A stretch of DNA of 64,000 nucleotides from CAIYRG01 sp964494505 (GTDB lineage Bacteria > Pseudomonadota > Alphaproteobacteria > Micropepsales > Micropepsaceae), in contig CAZBRO010000019.1 of assembly GCA_964494505.1 (NCBI GenBank), forward strand, positions 1 through 64,000, given 5' to 3'. Made by a program: the position numbers and the translations under genes. The notes below the pieces were generated by a model that saw only the letters and a program-made list of their open reading frames with translations, was not told where the DNA came from and did not search any database. Shown piece by piece: positions 16,598-25,187 of this stretch. Position 1 is the stretch's first letter, and the number at the start of each line of letters is the position of its first letter.

Positions 16598-17953
16598 ATG
16601 TCCCGTGAAGGCAGCCTGGAAGCCCCCACCCGCCACCCGATTCCGTGGCAGGACGAGGCGTTCTACGATGAGGCGAAGCTCGACGCCGAGATGCGGCGCG
16701 TCTTCGACATCTGTCACGGCTGCCGCCGTTGCTTCAATCTCTGCGATTCCTTCCCGCGCCTGTTCGACCTGATCGATTCCAATCCGACCGAAGACGTTGA
16801 GGGCGTGACGTCGGAAGATTTCTCGCGCGTCACCGAAGCCTGCACGCTGTGCGACATGTGCTTCATGACCAAATGTCCCTATGTGCCGCCCCATGCCTGG
16901 CAGGTGGATTTTCCCCATCTCCTGCTGCGCCATCGGATGGTAGAGGCGAAGCACAACAAGAAGAACTTCACGGCGCGCCAATTGGCGGAGATGGACCGGA
17001 ACGGCGGCCTCGCCCGCGGAGTGGCGCCGCTTGCGAATTGGGCGTCGGACCAGGAGAACAAGCTCACCCGGCCCCTGATGGAGAAGACGCTCGGCATCGA
17101 CAGGCACGCGGAACTCCCGAAATTCGTCAGCCACACCTTCATCGTCAAGGATCGGGCCGAACCGATTTCGCCCAATCCGGATGCGCCCGCCTTCGGCAAG
17201 CGCAAGGTGGCGCTGTTCGCCACCTGTTTCGTCAATTACAACAAGCCCGATACGGGCATGGCCGCACGCGCGGTGCTGAACCATATCGGCGTGGAGACGC
17301 GTGCGGCTTATCCCGGCTGCTGCGGCATGCCGTTCCTGGAGCAAGGGGAATTGGATCGCGTGGCGGCCCAGGCCGTGAAGGTGTCACGCGAGCTGTGCGC
17401 GCTGATCGATCAAGGCTACGACATCGTCACGCTGACGGCCTCTTGCGGACTGATGTTCAAATTCGAGTGGCCGCTGATCGTCCCCGGCAATGCGAACGTG
17501 AAGCGATTGTCCGAGGCCACCTTCGACATCGACGAATATGTGGTCGACGTTTCGAAGCGCCACGGTCTGCCGGCGGGACTGAAGCCGCTCAGCGAAGGGA
17601 TCAGCGTGCACATGGCCTGCCATGCGCGGGCGCAGAACATGGGCGCCAAGGCGGCCGAATTGTTGCGGCTCATTCCCGATACGCCCATCGACGTCATCGA
17701 GCGTTGCGCGGGGCATGGCGGCACCTTCGGCGTTCTGAAGGAGACCCATCAGGTCGCCATGAAAGTCGGCCGGCCGGTGATGCGCACCTTGGTGAACCAG
17801 GCGCGCGGCCATGTGGTGTCGGATTGTCCGCTGGCCGGCAAACATATCATGCAGGGGGCTCGCGAAATTGCCGGGAAAGACGGCAAGCAACTGCCCGCGC
17901 GGGAGGCCGAACACCCCATCGAAGTGTTCGCCCACGCCTATGGGCTGATATGA
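16598..17953 (+). CDS. GlpC/HdrD-like Fe-S oxidoreductase of the rubrerythrin set
   Basis: 451 residues. Two ferredoxin-like cluster motifs sit near the N-terminus (CHGCRRCFNLC at about 39-49 and CTLCDMCFMTKCP at about 82-94). Two cysteine-rich CCG-type domains follow (YPGCCGMPF and a degenerate ERCAGHGGTFG). This is the layout of GlpC and heterodisulfide-reductase subunits, which pass electrons between Fe-S clusters and a partner. Here the likely partner is the rubrerythrin, which lacks its own rubredoxin; that is inference. GAGGA seven bases upstream supports the start; it overlaps DUF3501 if the earlier ATG of that gene is used. Confidence 0.85.
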   Translation: MSREGSLEAPTRHPIPWQDEAFYDEAKLDAEMRRVFDICHGCRRCFNLCDSFPRLFDLIDSNPTEDVEGVTSEDFSRVTEACTLCDMCFMTKCPYVPPHAWQVDFPHLLLRHRMVEAKHNKKNFTARQLAEMDRNGGLARGVAPLANWASDQENKLTRPLMEKTLGIDRHAELPKFVSHTFIVKDRAEPISPNPDAPAFGKRKVALFATCFVNYNKPDTGMAARAVLNHIGVETRAAYPGCCGMPFLEQGELDRVAAQAVKVSRELCALIDQGYDIVTLTASCGLMFKFEWPLIVPGNANVKRLSEATFDIDEYVVDVSKRHGLPAGLKPLSEGISVHMACHARAQNMGAKAAELLRLIPDTPIDVIERCAGHGGTFGVLKETHQVAMKVGRPVMRTLVNQARGHVVSDCPLAGKHIMQGAREIAGKDGKQLPAREAEHPIEVFAHAYGLI

Positions 17954-17961
17954 GGATACCC

Positions 17962-18558
17962 ATGCCCGCTTCCGAACACCGCATCACGTCCGCCGATATC
18001 GTGGCACCCGGCATCTACGCAGCAGAACGCGCCGAACGGCGCCGCGTGCTGATCCCCGTCAAACGCAATCGCCGCATCGAAGTCGGGCCTTACGCGACGT
18101 TCTATTTCGAGAATTTCGACACCATGCTGGCGCAGGTGCACGAGATGCTGCACATCGAAAAGGGCGGAGCGGAGCAGGTTCCGGGCGAACTCGAAGCCTA
18201 TAATCCGCTGATCCCGCAAGGTGCGGAGCTGATCGCGACGCTGATGCTCGAGATCGACGAACCGGCGCGGCGAACGGCCATGCTGATGAAGCTCGCCGGC
18301 ATCGAGGAGAGCGTTTACATGAATTTGGGCGCAAGCCGCATCGCCGCCACGCCCACCGAATACGAAGACCGCACCAGCGAGGACGGCAAGACCTCATCGG
18401 TGCATTGGGTGCGGTTTTCGTTCACGCCGGAGCAGATTGCCGCATTCCGCGATCCGGCCGAGCCGGTGGTGCTGGGAATCGCGCACCCGAATTATGGGCA
18501 CATGGCCGTCGTGTCGCCCGCGGCGCGCGCCGAACTGGCCAAGGATTTCGACGGTTGA
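17962..18558 (+). CDS. DUF3501 family protein
   Basis: 198 residues, soluble, no signal peptide. Contains the family hallmark of a conserved N-terminal half (ASEHRITSADI, YATFYFENFDTMLAQVHEML) and a C-terminal HPNYGHMAVVS. Function is unknown. GAGGA five bases before ATG 17962 favours this start; ATG 17950, overlapping the previous stop as ATGA, is also possible. DUF3501 genes are known to recur beside rubrerythrin and GlpC-like genes, so the three probably act together. Confidence 0.85.
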   Translation: MPASEHRITSADIVAPGIYAAERAERRRVLIPVKRNRRIEVGPYATFYFENFDTMLAQVHEMLHIEKGGAEQVPGELEAYNPLIPQGAELIATLMLEIDEPARRTAMLMKLAGIEESVYMNLGASRIAATPTEYEDRTSEDGKTSSVHWVRFSFTPEQIAAFRDPAEPVVLGIAHPNYGHMAVVSPAARAELAKDFDG

Positions 18559-18561
18559 GAT

Positions 18562-18574
18562 TGTCATCCCCGGC
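18562..18574. repeat. Solo end of type C palindromic element
   Basis: TGTCATCCCCGGC, three bases after the DUF3501 stop. It is the same 13-mer that bounds the 127-base element at 58364-58490 and resembles 62706-62718. Confidence 0.5.
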
Positions 18575-18585
18575 CGGGTGTCAAC

Positions 18586-19137
18586 TCACTCCCGCCATTT
18601 GATGGAGCAGCCCATCGAGGGAATCTGCTCCTTCGGCCCGTGGCCGGTTTCGGCAATCTGCTTCATGGCGACATACAATTCGCGCCGCGCATTGGGCACC
18701 AGCGTCGTCTTGGATTCATCCAGCCGCCCGCGATATTGCAGCTCGTCGGCTGCGTTGAAGCCGAAGAAATCCGGCGTGCATACCGCGCCATATTCGCGCG
18801 CGACGTTCTGCGTCTCATCCATGACATAGGGGAACGTGAAATCATGCTCCTTCGCGAACGCCTTCATGGCGTCGAAGGAATCGCCCGGCGAAATCCTGGT
18901 ATCGTTGGGCATGATCGCGATCGTACCGATCCCAAGCGTGGCGAGGGCCGCGGCTTCCGCAACCAGGCGGTCGATGACCGCACGCACATAGGGACAATGA
19001 TTGCAGATGAAGACGACGAGCGTGCCCTTGGCCCCGCGGACATCGGAAAGACCATAGGTCTTGCCATCCACGCCCTTCAGCGCGAAAGGCCTCGCCTTCC
19101 AGCCGAATTCGCAAATCGGGTTCTGCACCAGCGCCAT
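18586..19137 (-). CDS. Thioredoxin-fold (AhpC/TSA-like) protein
   Basis: 183 residues with the peroxiredoxin/TlpA thioredoxin fold. The redox motif is CNHCPYV (C-x-x-C) after LVVFI, then the cis-Pro region VCTPDFFGF. No signal peptide, so cytosolic. This family is often annotated as thioredoxin family protein or redoxin. ATG 19137 has GGAG six bases upstream; two earlier in-frame ATGs lack this. Convergent with DUF3501. Confidence 0.82.
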   Translation of the reverse strand: MALVQNPICEFGWKARPFALKGVDGKTYGLSDVRGAKGTLVVFICNHCPYVRAVIDRLVAEAAALATLGIGTIAIMPNDTRISPGDSFDAMKAFAKEHDFTFPYVMDETQNVAREYGAVCTPDFFGFNAADELQYRGRLDESKTTLVPNARRELYVAMKQIAETGHGPKEQIPSMGCSIKWRE

Positions 19138-19201
19138 CCGAAACTCCATCCGTTCGCCATTCTGCGCCAGCCTGCCACTCAATGCGGCGGGGCTTCAACG
19201 G

Positions 19202-19594
19202 TTATTCCGGCTCATCGGAATCGAGCCAGGCAATCGCCTCGGTGTAGGTGTGAAATGTTCGATGGCGCGAATGGGAGAACAGGGCTTCGACGATTCTGAT
19301 CAGGGGCGCGAAGAGATTGTTGCGCACGACATAGGCGACGCGCGCATCGCTGTCCCCCTGCTGGCGCGTCATGCGCCGGACGGTCTGGATCGCAGGCCAA
19401 TCGACCGATCCGATGAACCCCGTGAGGTCGACCAGGGTTCGCATATTGCCATGCAGAACACCTTGGTCGAGCCCGGCGCGGACGACGTCTATGACGTCAT
19501 CGCCGCGCGGTTCGCCTTCGACCAGAACATAAGCCCTGTCGCCCCGGACTTTCAGAACGATTTGGCTGGAGCCTTGCCCGCGCGCAATCGTCAC
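19202..19594 (-). CDS. SpoIIAA-like (STAS-fold) protein
   Basis: 130 residues. The C-terminal segment (AYVVRNNLFAPLIRIVEALF then RTFHTYTEAIAWL) matches the SpoIIAA-like pattern, in which a small STAS-type domain ends in a Phe-x-Thr...Ala-x-x-Trp-Leu helix. GTG start at 19594. Role unknown; may be a small binding protein. The 64-base gap from the thioredoxin-fold gene suggests a shared transcript. Confidence 0.55.
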   Translation of the reverse strand: MTIARGQGSSQIVLKVRGDRAYVLVEGEPRGDDVIDVVRAGLDQGVLHGNMRTLVDLTGFIGSVDWPAIQTVRRMTRQQGDSDARVAYVVRNNLFAPLIRIVEALFSHSRHRTFHTYTEAIAWLDSDEPE

Positions 19595-19771
19595 CGTTCC
19601 GTCGTCGTTGTCGAAGGCGGAGAGGCAATCGTATCCATGGGCATTGCTGCCCGCTGGTCCCTCGCGCGACCGGTTTATCTTTGTTGGCTTTCAAAAATCT
19701 AGAAAAACGAATCACTGCTTCTATCGTAGGCGGGCTGCCCCCCAATCCACAACGGATCGGGCGTACCCGTG

Positions 19772-19796
19772 GGAACTTCCCGTCCCCGCTCGCGTT
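19772..19796 (+). promoter_or_regulatory. EcfG (general stress sigma) type promoter
   Basis: GGAAC at 19772-19776, 17 bases, then GTT at 19794-19796 (equally GGAAC-N16-CGTT). This is the established EcfG promoter pattern of alphaproteobacteria. The expected start is about 30 bases before the DUF6496 ATG. Confidence 0.65.
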
Positions 19797-19831
19797 GCCC
19801 AACGCAAGGGGCGAATGCCGAGGAGAGCCTT

Positions 19832-20272
19832 ATGGCGAAAGCATCGGGAAGCCAGAGAAAGACGGCAGGCCGGGTCATGCATGAATTCAAGCACGGCGAA
19901 CTCAAGAGCGGCCGCGCCGGGAAAGCCGGCAAGGTGAAGAGCCGCAAGCAGGCCATCGCCATCGCGCTGCACGAATCCGGCGCGTCGAAATATGAGACCA
20001 AGTCCAAGAACAAGGCGAGCCTTGCAAGGTCCAAGCGCAAGGAAGCGAAGGGCGAGACCTATCAGCAGGAGCGCGAGGGCAAGTCCCATGTCGGCGCCAA
20101 GGGCAAGCGTGAAAGCTCCCCGCCGATGCGGCGCCAAAAACCGTCTCGCAGCCCGAAGGCCGCCTCCCGGTCGCGCGGGACGGCCAGTACGAAATCGAAC
20201 ACCACAACCCGCAGGACGGCGACGCACAAGCGCAAGGCCGCTACCGCATCGCGCAAACGCAAGGCATCTTGA
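19832..20272 (+). CDS. DUF6496 domain protein, Lys/Arg/Ser-rich
   Basis: 146 residues, extremely basic. The N-terminal part holds the DUF6496 core (VMHEFKHGELKSG then SRKQAIAIALHESGASKYE); the C-terminal half is a low-complexity Lys/Arg/Ser/Ala tail like that of histone-H1-type proteins. AGGAGA five bases before ATG 19832. An EcfG-type promoter lies upstream, so it is probably induced in stationary phase or stress; nucleic-acid binding is inferred from charge. Confidence 0.75.
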   Translation: MAKASGSQRKTAGRVMHEFKHGELKSGRAGKAGKVKSRKQAIAIALHESGASKYETKSKNKASLARSKRKEAKGETYQQEREGKSHVGAKGKRESSPPMRRQKPSRSPKAASRSRGTASTKSNTTTRRTATHKRKAATASRKRKAS

Positions 20273-20314
20273 AATCCAGCGGCCAAGACGGATCGGGAGC
20301 GGTGCCGCCTGCTC

Positions 20315-20542
20315 TTATGGTCCGTGCTTGATGTTGTTGGGGGCTGGAATGCAGAACGGCCCGAATTCGGATTCCTCGCAGCCATAAGACTGGCCGGTCA
20401 GCCGGTCGAGCTTCCAGACGATATGGCTGTCGGGCATGCTGAACATCATATAGCGCCCCCCCGCCAGCACGGCGGCCGCGCTCGCGATGGCTGTCGAAAT
20501 CACCAGCCCGATGGCGATGATGATGGCGTGGCTTGTGCGCAT
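20315..20542 (-). CDS. Small membrane-anchored hypothetical protein
   Basis: 75 residues. One N-terminal hydrophobic helix (SHAIIIAIGLVISTAIASAA) followed by a short soluble tail with two cysteines. Start ATG 20542 has GAGG nine bases upstream. It lies 10 bases after the acyl-CoA synthetase gene on the same strand. No family recognised. Confidence 0.6.
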   Translation of the reverse strand: MRTSHAIIIAIGLVISTAIASAAAVLAGGRYMMFSMPDSHIVWKLDRLTGQSYGCEESEFGPFCIPAPNNIKHGP

Positions 20543-20552
20543 GGGGATGGCC

Positions 20553-22346
20553 TCACACTTTGAACTTTCCGTCACAAATATCCCGGTAAAGGTCCGGCGT
20601 CAGCGGCACATAATGCGCCGTCGCAGCGTCGCGCACATAGAGGGGATCGGCGATCGCTGACGGGTCGAAGCCCTGTTTCTGCAGTTCGATCTTGCGCTGC
20701 TTGAACGTGCTGGTGACCTCGATCTCGCCCTGGAAGCGCAGGAAAACGGGCCGCGCGAAGAAGGGAAGGTTGGTTTCCAGATAGGCGCTCAGGCGCGTCA
20801 GATCGAAGGCCTTGTCGGTTACCAGCGCGGCCATGCCGGCCTTGCCTTCGCCCCCCGGCACCTCGACGCCGTAGACATTTGCCTCCTTGACGCCCGGAAA
20901 CACCGACAGCGCTTCGGCGACTTCCGAGGTCGCCACATTCTCGCCCTTCCAGCGGAAGGTATCCCCGGTGCGGTCGACGAAATAGAAATAGCCGTGGCCG
21001 TCGCGCCGCATCAGATCGCCGGTGCGAAACCAGGCGTCGCCTTTGACGAACGCGTCGCGTAGGATTTTTTTCTCCGTCTCGGTCTTGTTGGTGTAGCCGT
21101 CGAAGCGCATGCGCGGGTCTTTGGGGTCGATCTGGCCCACGGCTTCGCCGATCTCGCCGTCCTGGGTTTCCATGCACCGCCCGTCGCCCCCGCGCAGGAC
21201 CTCGCCCTTTTCCAGGTCATAGCGCACCAGCCTGATCTTCTGGATGTTGCGCCCGTACCACGGCACGCGCCCGATGGCGCCGACCTTGCCGTCGTAATTG
21301 ATCATGCCGACATTGCCTTCGGTTGCGCCGTAGAACTCCATGATATGCGGAATCTTGAAGCGGGCCTGAAAGCGCGGCCAGATCTCCGGGCGCAAGCCGT
21401 TGCCGATGGCGATGCGCAGATTGTGCGCGCGCTCGTAGGGGTGCTCGGGCGTGTTCAGGAGATAGCGGCAAAGCTCGCCGATGTATTGGAACAGGGTCGG
21501 GCGGTAGCGGTGGCAATCGTCCCAGAACTCGGTGGCGGAAAATTTCTGGCGCACCAGCAGCGAGCCGCCGGAGAGGAAGGTCGGCCCCAATGCCGCAATA
21601 CCGCCCGCGGAGTGATAGAGCGGCAGCACGTCGTACATGCGGTCGTCGCGTCCGGCGTTCACGGCGCCCTGGAAGGCGCTCATGATGTGGAGGAGCCGCA
21701 TGTGGCTGATGTTCGCCGCTTTCGGCAAACCGGTGGTGCCCGAGGTGTAGATGTAAAGTGCCTTGTCGCGGCAGAAGATGTCGTCGCGGCTGCCGGCGTC
21801 AAGCGGCGCACCCGATTGCGCGGCAAGCGCAGCGTCGAGATCTTCGCATCCTTCGCATGCGCCTCCGGTTGCCCACAGGACCGGGTGCGCGTCGAGATTG
21901 GACAACGCGGTCGCATAGGTTTGGGTGAGCTCGCCACCGAGGATCAGATGCCTGGCGCCGGCAAGTTTCAGCGAATGGGCGAGCGGCTGGCCGTTCAGGT
22001 GCGTGTTGATGAGCGCGGCGATGACGCCGCTCTTGAGCAGGCCCAGCCACGCCATCACATATTCGGGCCGGTTCTCCATCAGCAGGGAGACCACATCGCC
22101 CTTCTTCAGCCCCAGCGTCTTGGCCCAGCGCGCGTAGCGGTTGGCGCCTTCCTCCAGCGCGCCCCAGGTTGCGGTGCGGTCTTCGTGCAGGATCGCAGGC
22201 GAATCGGGACGCTCGCGGGCCCAGCGCTCCGTCCAATCGGCAATCGTGATTTTCGCATCGGGGTGGACTCTGCGGGTGAGCAGCAGCGTGCGCGTCACCG
22301 CCCCGATATAGGCCGTCTCCCGGTTCACCGCGTCGGACAGGCCCAT
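20553..22346 (-). CDS. Long-chain acyl-CoA synthetase (FATP-like)
   Basis: ATP-dependent activation of a fatty acid to acyl-CoA. 597 residues of the adenylate-forming family. The P-loop motif is YIYTSGTTGLPKAA; the second motif is MEFYGATEGNVGM; the hinge Asp motif is DAWFRTGDLMRRD; the late Lys region is TSTFKQRKIELQ. The length and the DGYTNKTETEKKIL region match the FATP/very-long-chain branch. Divergent from tusA. The chain length is not readable. Confidence 0.9.
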   Translation of the reverse strand: MGLSDAVNRETAYIGAVTRTLLLTRRVHPDAKITIADWTERWARERPDSPAILHEDRTATWGALEEGANRYARWAKTLGLKKGDVVSLLMENRPEYVMAWLGLLKSGVIAALINTHLNGQPLAHSLKLAGARHLILGGELTQTYATALSNLDAHPVLWATGGACEGCEDLDAALAAQSGAPLDAGSRDDIFCRDKALYIYTSGTTGLPKAANISHMRLLHIMSAFQGAVNAGRDDRMYDVLPLYHSAGGIAALGPTFLSGGSLLVRQKFSATEFWDDCHRYRPTLFQYIGELCRYLLNTPEHPYERAHNLRIAIGNGLRPEIWPRFQARFKIPHIMEFYGATEGNVGMINYDGKVGAIGRVPWYGRNIQKIRLVRYDLEKGEVLRGGDGRCMETQDGEIGEAVGQIDPKDPRMRFDGYTNKTETEKKILRDAFVKGDAWFRTGDLMRRDGHGYFYFVDRTGDTFRWKGENVATSEVAEALSVFPGVKEANVYGVEVPGGEGKAGMAALVTDKAFDLTRLSAYLETNLPFFARPVFLRFQGEIEVTSTFKQRKIELQKQGFDPSAIADPLYVRDAATAHYVPLTPDLYRDICDGKFKV

Positions 22347-22414
22347 CGGCGAATCGCACCCCGCTGAGATAAAGGTTGGCGGAGCATAGGTTCGAGTGGT
22401 TAACGGTCAAGCAC

Positions 22415-22645
22415 ATGGACAGCAGTTTCGAGACTCTCGATTTGACCGGGCTCAAATGCCCGTTGCCGGCGCTCCTGGCGCGGCGCCATCTCGCACGGGC
22501 ACCAGTGGGGACGAGGGTGCTGGTGCTGACCGACGATCCGATGGCGCCGATCGACATTCCGCATATGTGCCGGCAGGACGGTTTCGAGGTGATCGAAACG
22601 CTGCGCGATGGGGACCGCGCGCGGATATTGCTGCGCAAGCCCTGA
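22415..22645 (+). CDS. tusA: TusA-like sulfurtransferase
   Basis: 76 residues of the SirA/TusA fold. The sulfur-carrying Cys15 is in LTGLKCPLPAL, the diagnostic CP motif. TusA relays persulfide sulfur for tRNA thiolation and molybdenum cofactor; here the window also has molybdenum enzymes. ATG 22415 starts just before the conserved beta strand. Convergent with the IalB gene. Confidence 0.82.
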   Translation: MDSSFETLDLTGLKCPLPALLARRHLARAPVGTRVLVLTDDPMAPIDIPHMCRQDGFEVIETLRDGDRARILLRKP

Positions 22646-22669
22646 CAAGACACGAATGAACAGGGCCTA

Positions 22670-23344
22670 TTAGGCTTCAGGCCCGCTCTCGGCGCGGGCG
22701 AGTGCCGCAATGGCGGTCGAAAGCCCGTCCACGGGAAGGTCCAGCACCACCCATTGGCGGCCGGCGGCCGGAAAGGTGAGTTTCAGGCTCTTGGCGGCGG
22801 CCAGATGCGCCCAATCGCCGGGCGTCAGATTCCCGGCGGCGACGCATTCGTTCGCCTGGCAATCGCGCACCGTGGTTTTCACGATAGAGCCGTCCTCGAA
22901 TTTGAGGCTGATCGCGTCGCCCGGGCGCGCGGTGATGGGGAGCCGCAGCATGGCGGCCGGCATGTGCTTTGGCCCGACCAGGCTGAAATTGGCGGCGACA
23001 ATTACTTGCGCCGGCGCCTCGCCGTTGCCGCCGCCCTGCGGCTGGGCCGGGGTTTCCTGATTGATGCGGCAGCTATTGCGCTGTGGGCCTTGACGGGGCG
23101 CGGCACCCGCCGCCCCGCTCGCCGCCGGGGCGGAGAGTGCATCCAGGCTTGGCGGTCCCGGCACGCAGATGAGCCGCCATTCGCCGAACTTCGCCATGCC
23201 GACAAAGCCGGGCGCGATCGGGGCCTCGGCACGGAACAGGGAGGCGAAATCGGAGAGTGGCGGGGCGCCAAGCACGACATAAGCGGCCGCTGCCGCCGCG
23301 ACCACAGCCAATGCACCACCGAGAAGGAGAGCCGAGCGCCCCAA
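22670..23344 (-). CDS. Invasion-associated locus B (IalB) family protein
   Basis: 224 residues with an N-terminal hydrophobic anchor or signal (residues 5-27). Family features are GEWRLICV, NSCRINQE and a C-terminal TTVRDCQANECVAAG cysteine pair preceded by GDAISLKFEDGS. IalB proteins are periplasmic in alphaproteobacteria; the name comes from Bartonella and does not imply virulence. Start TTG 23344 is uncertain, no ATG is available nearby. Confidence 0.72.
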   Translation of the reverse strand: MGRSALLLGGALAVVAAAAAAYVVLGAPPLSDFASLFRAEAPIAPGFVGMAKFGEWRLICVPGPPSLDALSAPAASGAAGAAPRQGPQRNSCRINQETPAQPQGGGNGEAPAQVIVAANFSLVGPKHMPAAMLRLPITARPGDAISLKFEDGSIVKTTVRDCQANECVAAGNLTPGDWAHLAAAKSLKLTFPAAGRQWVVLDLPVDGLSTAIAALARAESGPEA

Positions 23345-23445
23345 TGTCCGTCCGATGCCTCTTTCGAAAGCGGGCGAACGTTAGAGAGACAGCCCTGAAG
23401 GATCAATCATGCGGGAGGAGACGAACCGCCGGAGGGATTCCCGGG

Positions 23446-23484
23446 TTGTAATCCACGGCCGGAAAATATATAAATGACCGGTCA
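23446..23484 (+). promoter_or_regulatory. Promoter and palindromic operator of the TetR-exporter operon
   Basis: TTGTAA (23446-23451), 17 bases, TATAAA (23469-23474). A perfect 10-bp palindrome TGACCGGTCA (23475-23484) abuts the -10 and covers the expected start. This is the classical arrangement for an autorepressing TetR protein. Confidence 0.7.
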
Positions 23485-23502
23485 GTTATTAATGAGGCGG
23501 AC

Positions 23503-24228
23503 ATGGCCAGAAGGAACCCTGCTTCGAAGCCTGGCCGGGAACCGCGCAAGGAGGCTTCGCCCGGTCTCCGCCGTTCGCGCAACTCCGAAACAGCCTCCGA
23601 GCAGGCGCGCTGGCGCCGCCGCAAGGAAGCCCGGCCGCAGGAGATTCTGGACGCGGCCCTCTCCGTGTTCGCCGAGAAGGGCTTCGCGGCAGCCAAGATG
23701 GACGCGATCGCCGTCCGCGCCCGGGTCTCGAAGGGTACGATCTATCTCTACTTCGCGAGCAAGGAGGCCGTGTTCCGGGCGCTGGTCCACGAGATGCTGG
23801 TCCCCCAGCTTGCCCGCTTCGCCGACCTGGCGCGCGAGCATCGAGGCGACATCGCGCCTCTTCTGGCGGCGATCCTGCGGGCGCTCGGGACATTCATCGT
23901 CACCAGCGACCGGGTGGTGCTTCCCAAGATGGTCATCGCGGAAGCGGGCAATTTCCCGGACCTGGCGCGTATCTACCGCGAAGAAGTGGCGGAGCGAGGC
24001 TTGGCCCTCTTCGGCGGTATCTTGAAGGAGGGGATGGCGCGTGGCGAGTTCCGCGAGGTTCCGGTGCCCCATGCGGTCAGGCTCTGCATCGCGCCGCTGC
24101 TGCTGGCGGCAATCTGGCGCACGACCTTCGCGCGGCCGGACGAGGAACCTTACGACTATGCCGGGCTGATGGAGACGCATATCGCGACGCTCCTGCACGG
24201 TCTCGCGCGGGAGGGGCGCGCGCCATGA
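23503..24228 (+). CDS. TetR family repressor
   Basis: 241 residues. The N-terminal 40 residues are basic and disordered; the helix-turn-helix (ILDAALSVFAEKGFAAAKMDA ... KGTIYLYFASKE) is at about 48-92. The ligand domain follows. First gene of an operon with HlyD, ATPase and permease genes, all joined by ATGA overlaps. The layout is like E. coli CecR with YbhG-F-S-R, so it probably senses a toxic compound exported by the system. Confidence 0.9.
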   Translation: MARRNPASKPGREPRKEASPGLRRSRNSETASEQARWRRRKEARPQEILDAALSVFAEKGFAAAKMDAIAVRARVSKGTIYLYFASKEAVFRALVHEMLVPQLARFADLAREHRGDIAPLLAAILRALGTFIVTSDRVVLPKMVIAEAGNFPDLARIYREEVAERGLALFGGILKEGMARGEFREVPVPHAVRLCIAPLLLAAIWRTTFARPDEEPYDYAGLMETHIATLLHGLAREGRAP

Positions 24229-25187
24229 TGCGGCCATTGGCAAGTCTGCTGGCATTCCTTGTGCTCGCGTCCTGCGGGCAACAGCCCGACCAGCATTGGC
24301 TGGGTTACGTCGAAGGGGATCTGGCGCTGATCGGTCCCCCGCAGGCGGGCTGGATCACCAGCATATCGGTTGCGCGGGGAAGCCGGGTGAAGCTCGGGGA
24401 GCCGTTGTTCACGCTCGACGCCGAACACGAACTGGCCTCGCGCGACAACGCCAACGCCCAGATCGCAGCCGCCCGGGAACAAGGAAGCCAGGCGGCCGCA
24501 CAGATCGCCCAGGCCCAGGCACAGGAAGCCCAGGTCGAAGCCGACATCTTGCGAAACCAGAAGGAGCTCCAGCGCCAGGAAGACCTGGTCCGCATCGGTG
24601 GCTCACCGCGGCGCGACCTCGAAGCCGCCCAAGCCGCCTATGACAGCACGCGGGCCCAGAGGACGCAGGCCATGGCCCAGCAGACCCAAGGCGCGGCAGC
24701 ACAACGCCAGGCCGAAGCCCAGGCGCGCCAGGGCGAAGCCAATTTGAAGAGCGCGGAATACAGCCTGTCGCAGCGCACCGTGAATGCGCTCGTCTCCGGC
24801 CAGGTGCAGGACATCTATTTCTTCCAGGGCGAATACGCCACTGCCGGAACCCCGGTGGTGGCCCTGCTTCCGCCCGAGAACGTCTTCGTCCGCTTCTTCG
24901 TGCCCGAGCCGGAGATGGCCCAACTGCGGCTGGGCGCGCAGGTGCATATTTCCTGCGATGGCTGTGCCGCGGGCCTCACCGGAACGATCAGCTTCATCGC
25001 CTCGCAAACCGAATTCACCCCGCCCGTCATCTATAGCGTGGGCAATCGGGAGCGGCTGGTGTTCAAGGCCGAAGCCCGCGTTGCGGGCGGACTTCCCATC
25101 CACCCTGGTCTGCCCGTGGAAGTCTGGCCGATGGATGCGCCTCAGCCCGGCGCGGCGGCAGCCCCGGCAGCCCCGGCCGCGCCATGA
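24225..25187 (+). CDS. HlyD-type periplasmic adaptor lipoprotein
   Basis: 320 residues. Lipoprotein signal with lipobox LVLASC (Cys17). Biotinyl-lipoyl half domains at about 35-70 and 180-210 flank a long Gln/Ala-rich coiled coil (about 75-175). Ends in a low-complexity Ala-Pro tail. Links the inner-membrane exporter to the outer side, as YbhG does. Its start overlaps the TetR stop as ATGA. Confidence 0.88.
   Translation: MMRPLASLLAFLVLASCGQQPDQHWLGYVEGDLALIGPPQAGWITSISVARGSRVKLGEPLFTLDAEHELASRDNANAQIAAAREQGSQAAAQIAQAQAQEAQVEADILRNQKELQRQEDLVRIGGSPRRDLEAAQAAYDSTRAQRTQAMAQQTQGAAAQRQAEAQARQGEANLKSAEYSLSQRTVNALVSGQVQDIYFFQGEYATAGTPVVALLPPENVFVRFFVPEPEMAQLRLGAQVHISCDGCAAGLTGTISFIASQTEFTPPVIYSVGNRERLVFKAEARVAGGLPIHPGLPVEVWPMDAPQPGAAAAPAAPAAP

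Noticed and set aside
16849..17949. Upstream extension of the DUF3501 frame through the Fe-S gene
   Set aside because: That part is an alternate frame of the oxidoreductase; the DUF3501 family begins at about 17962.
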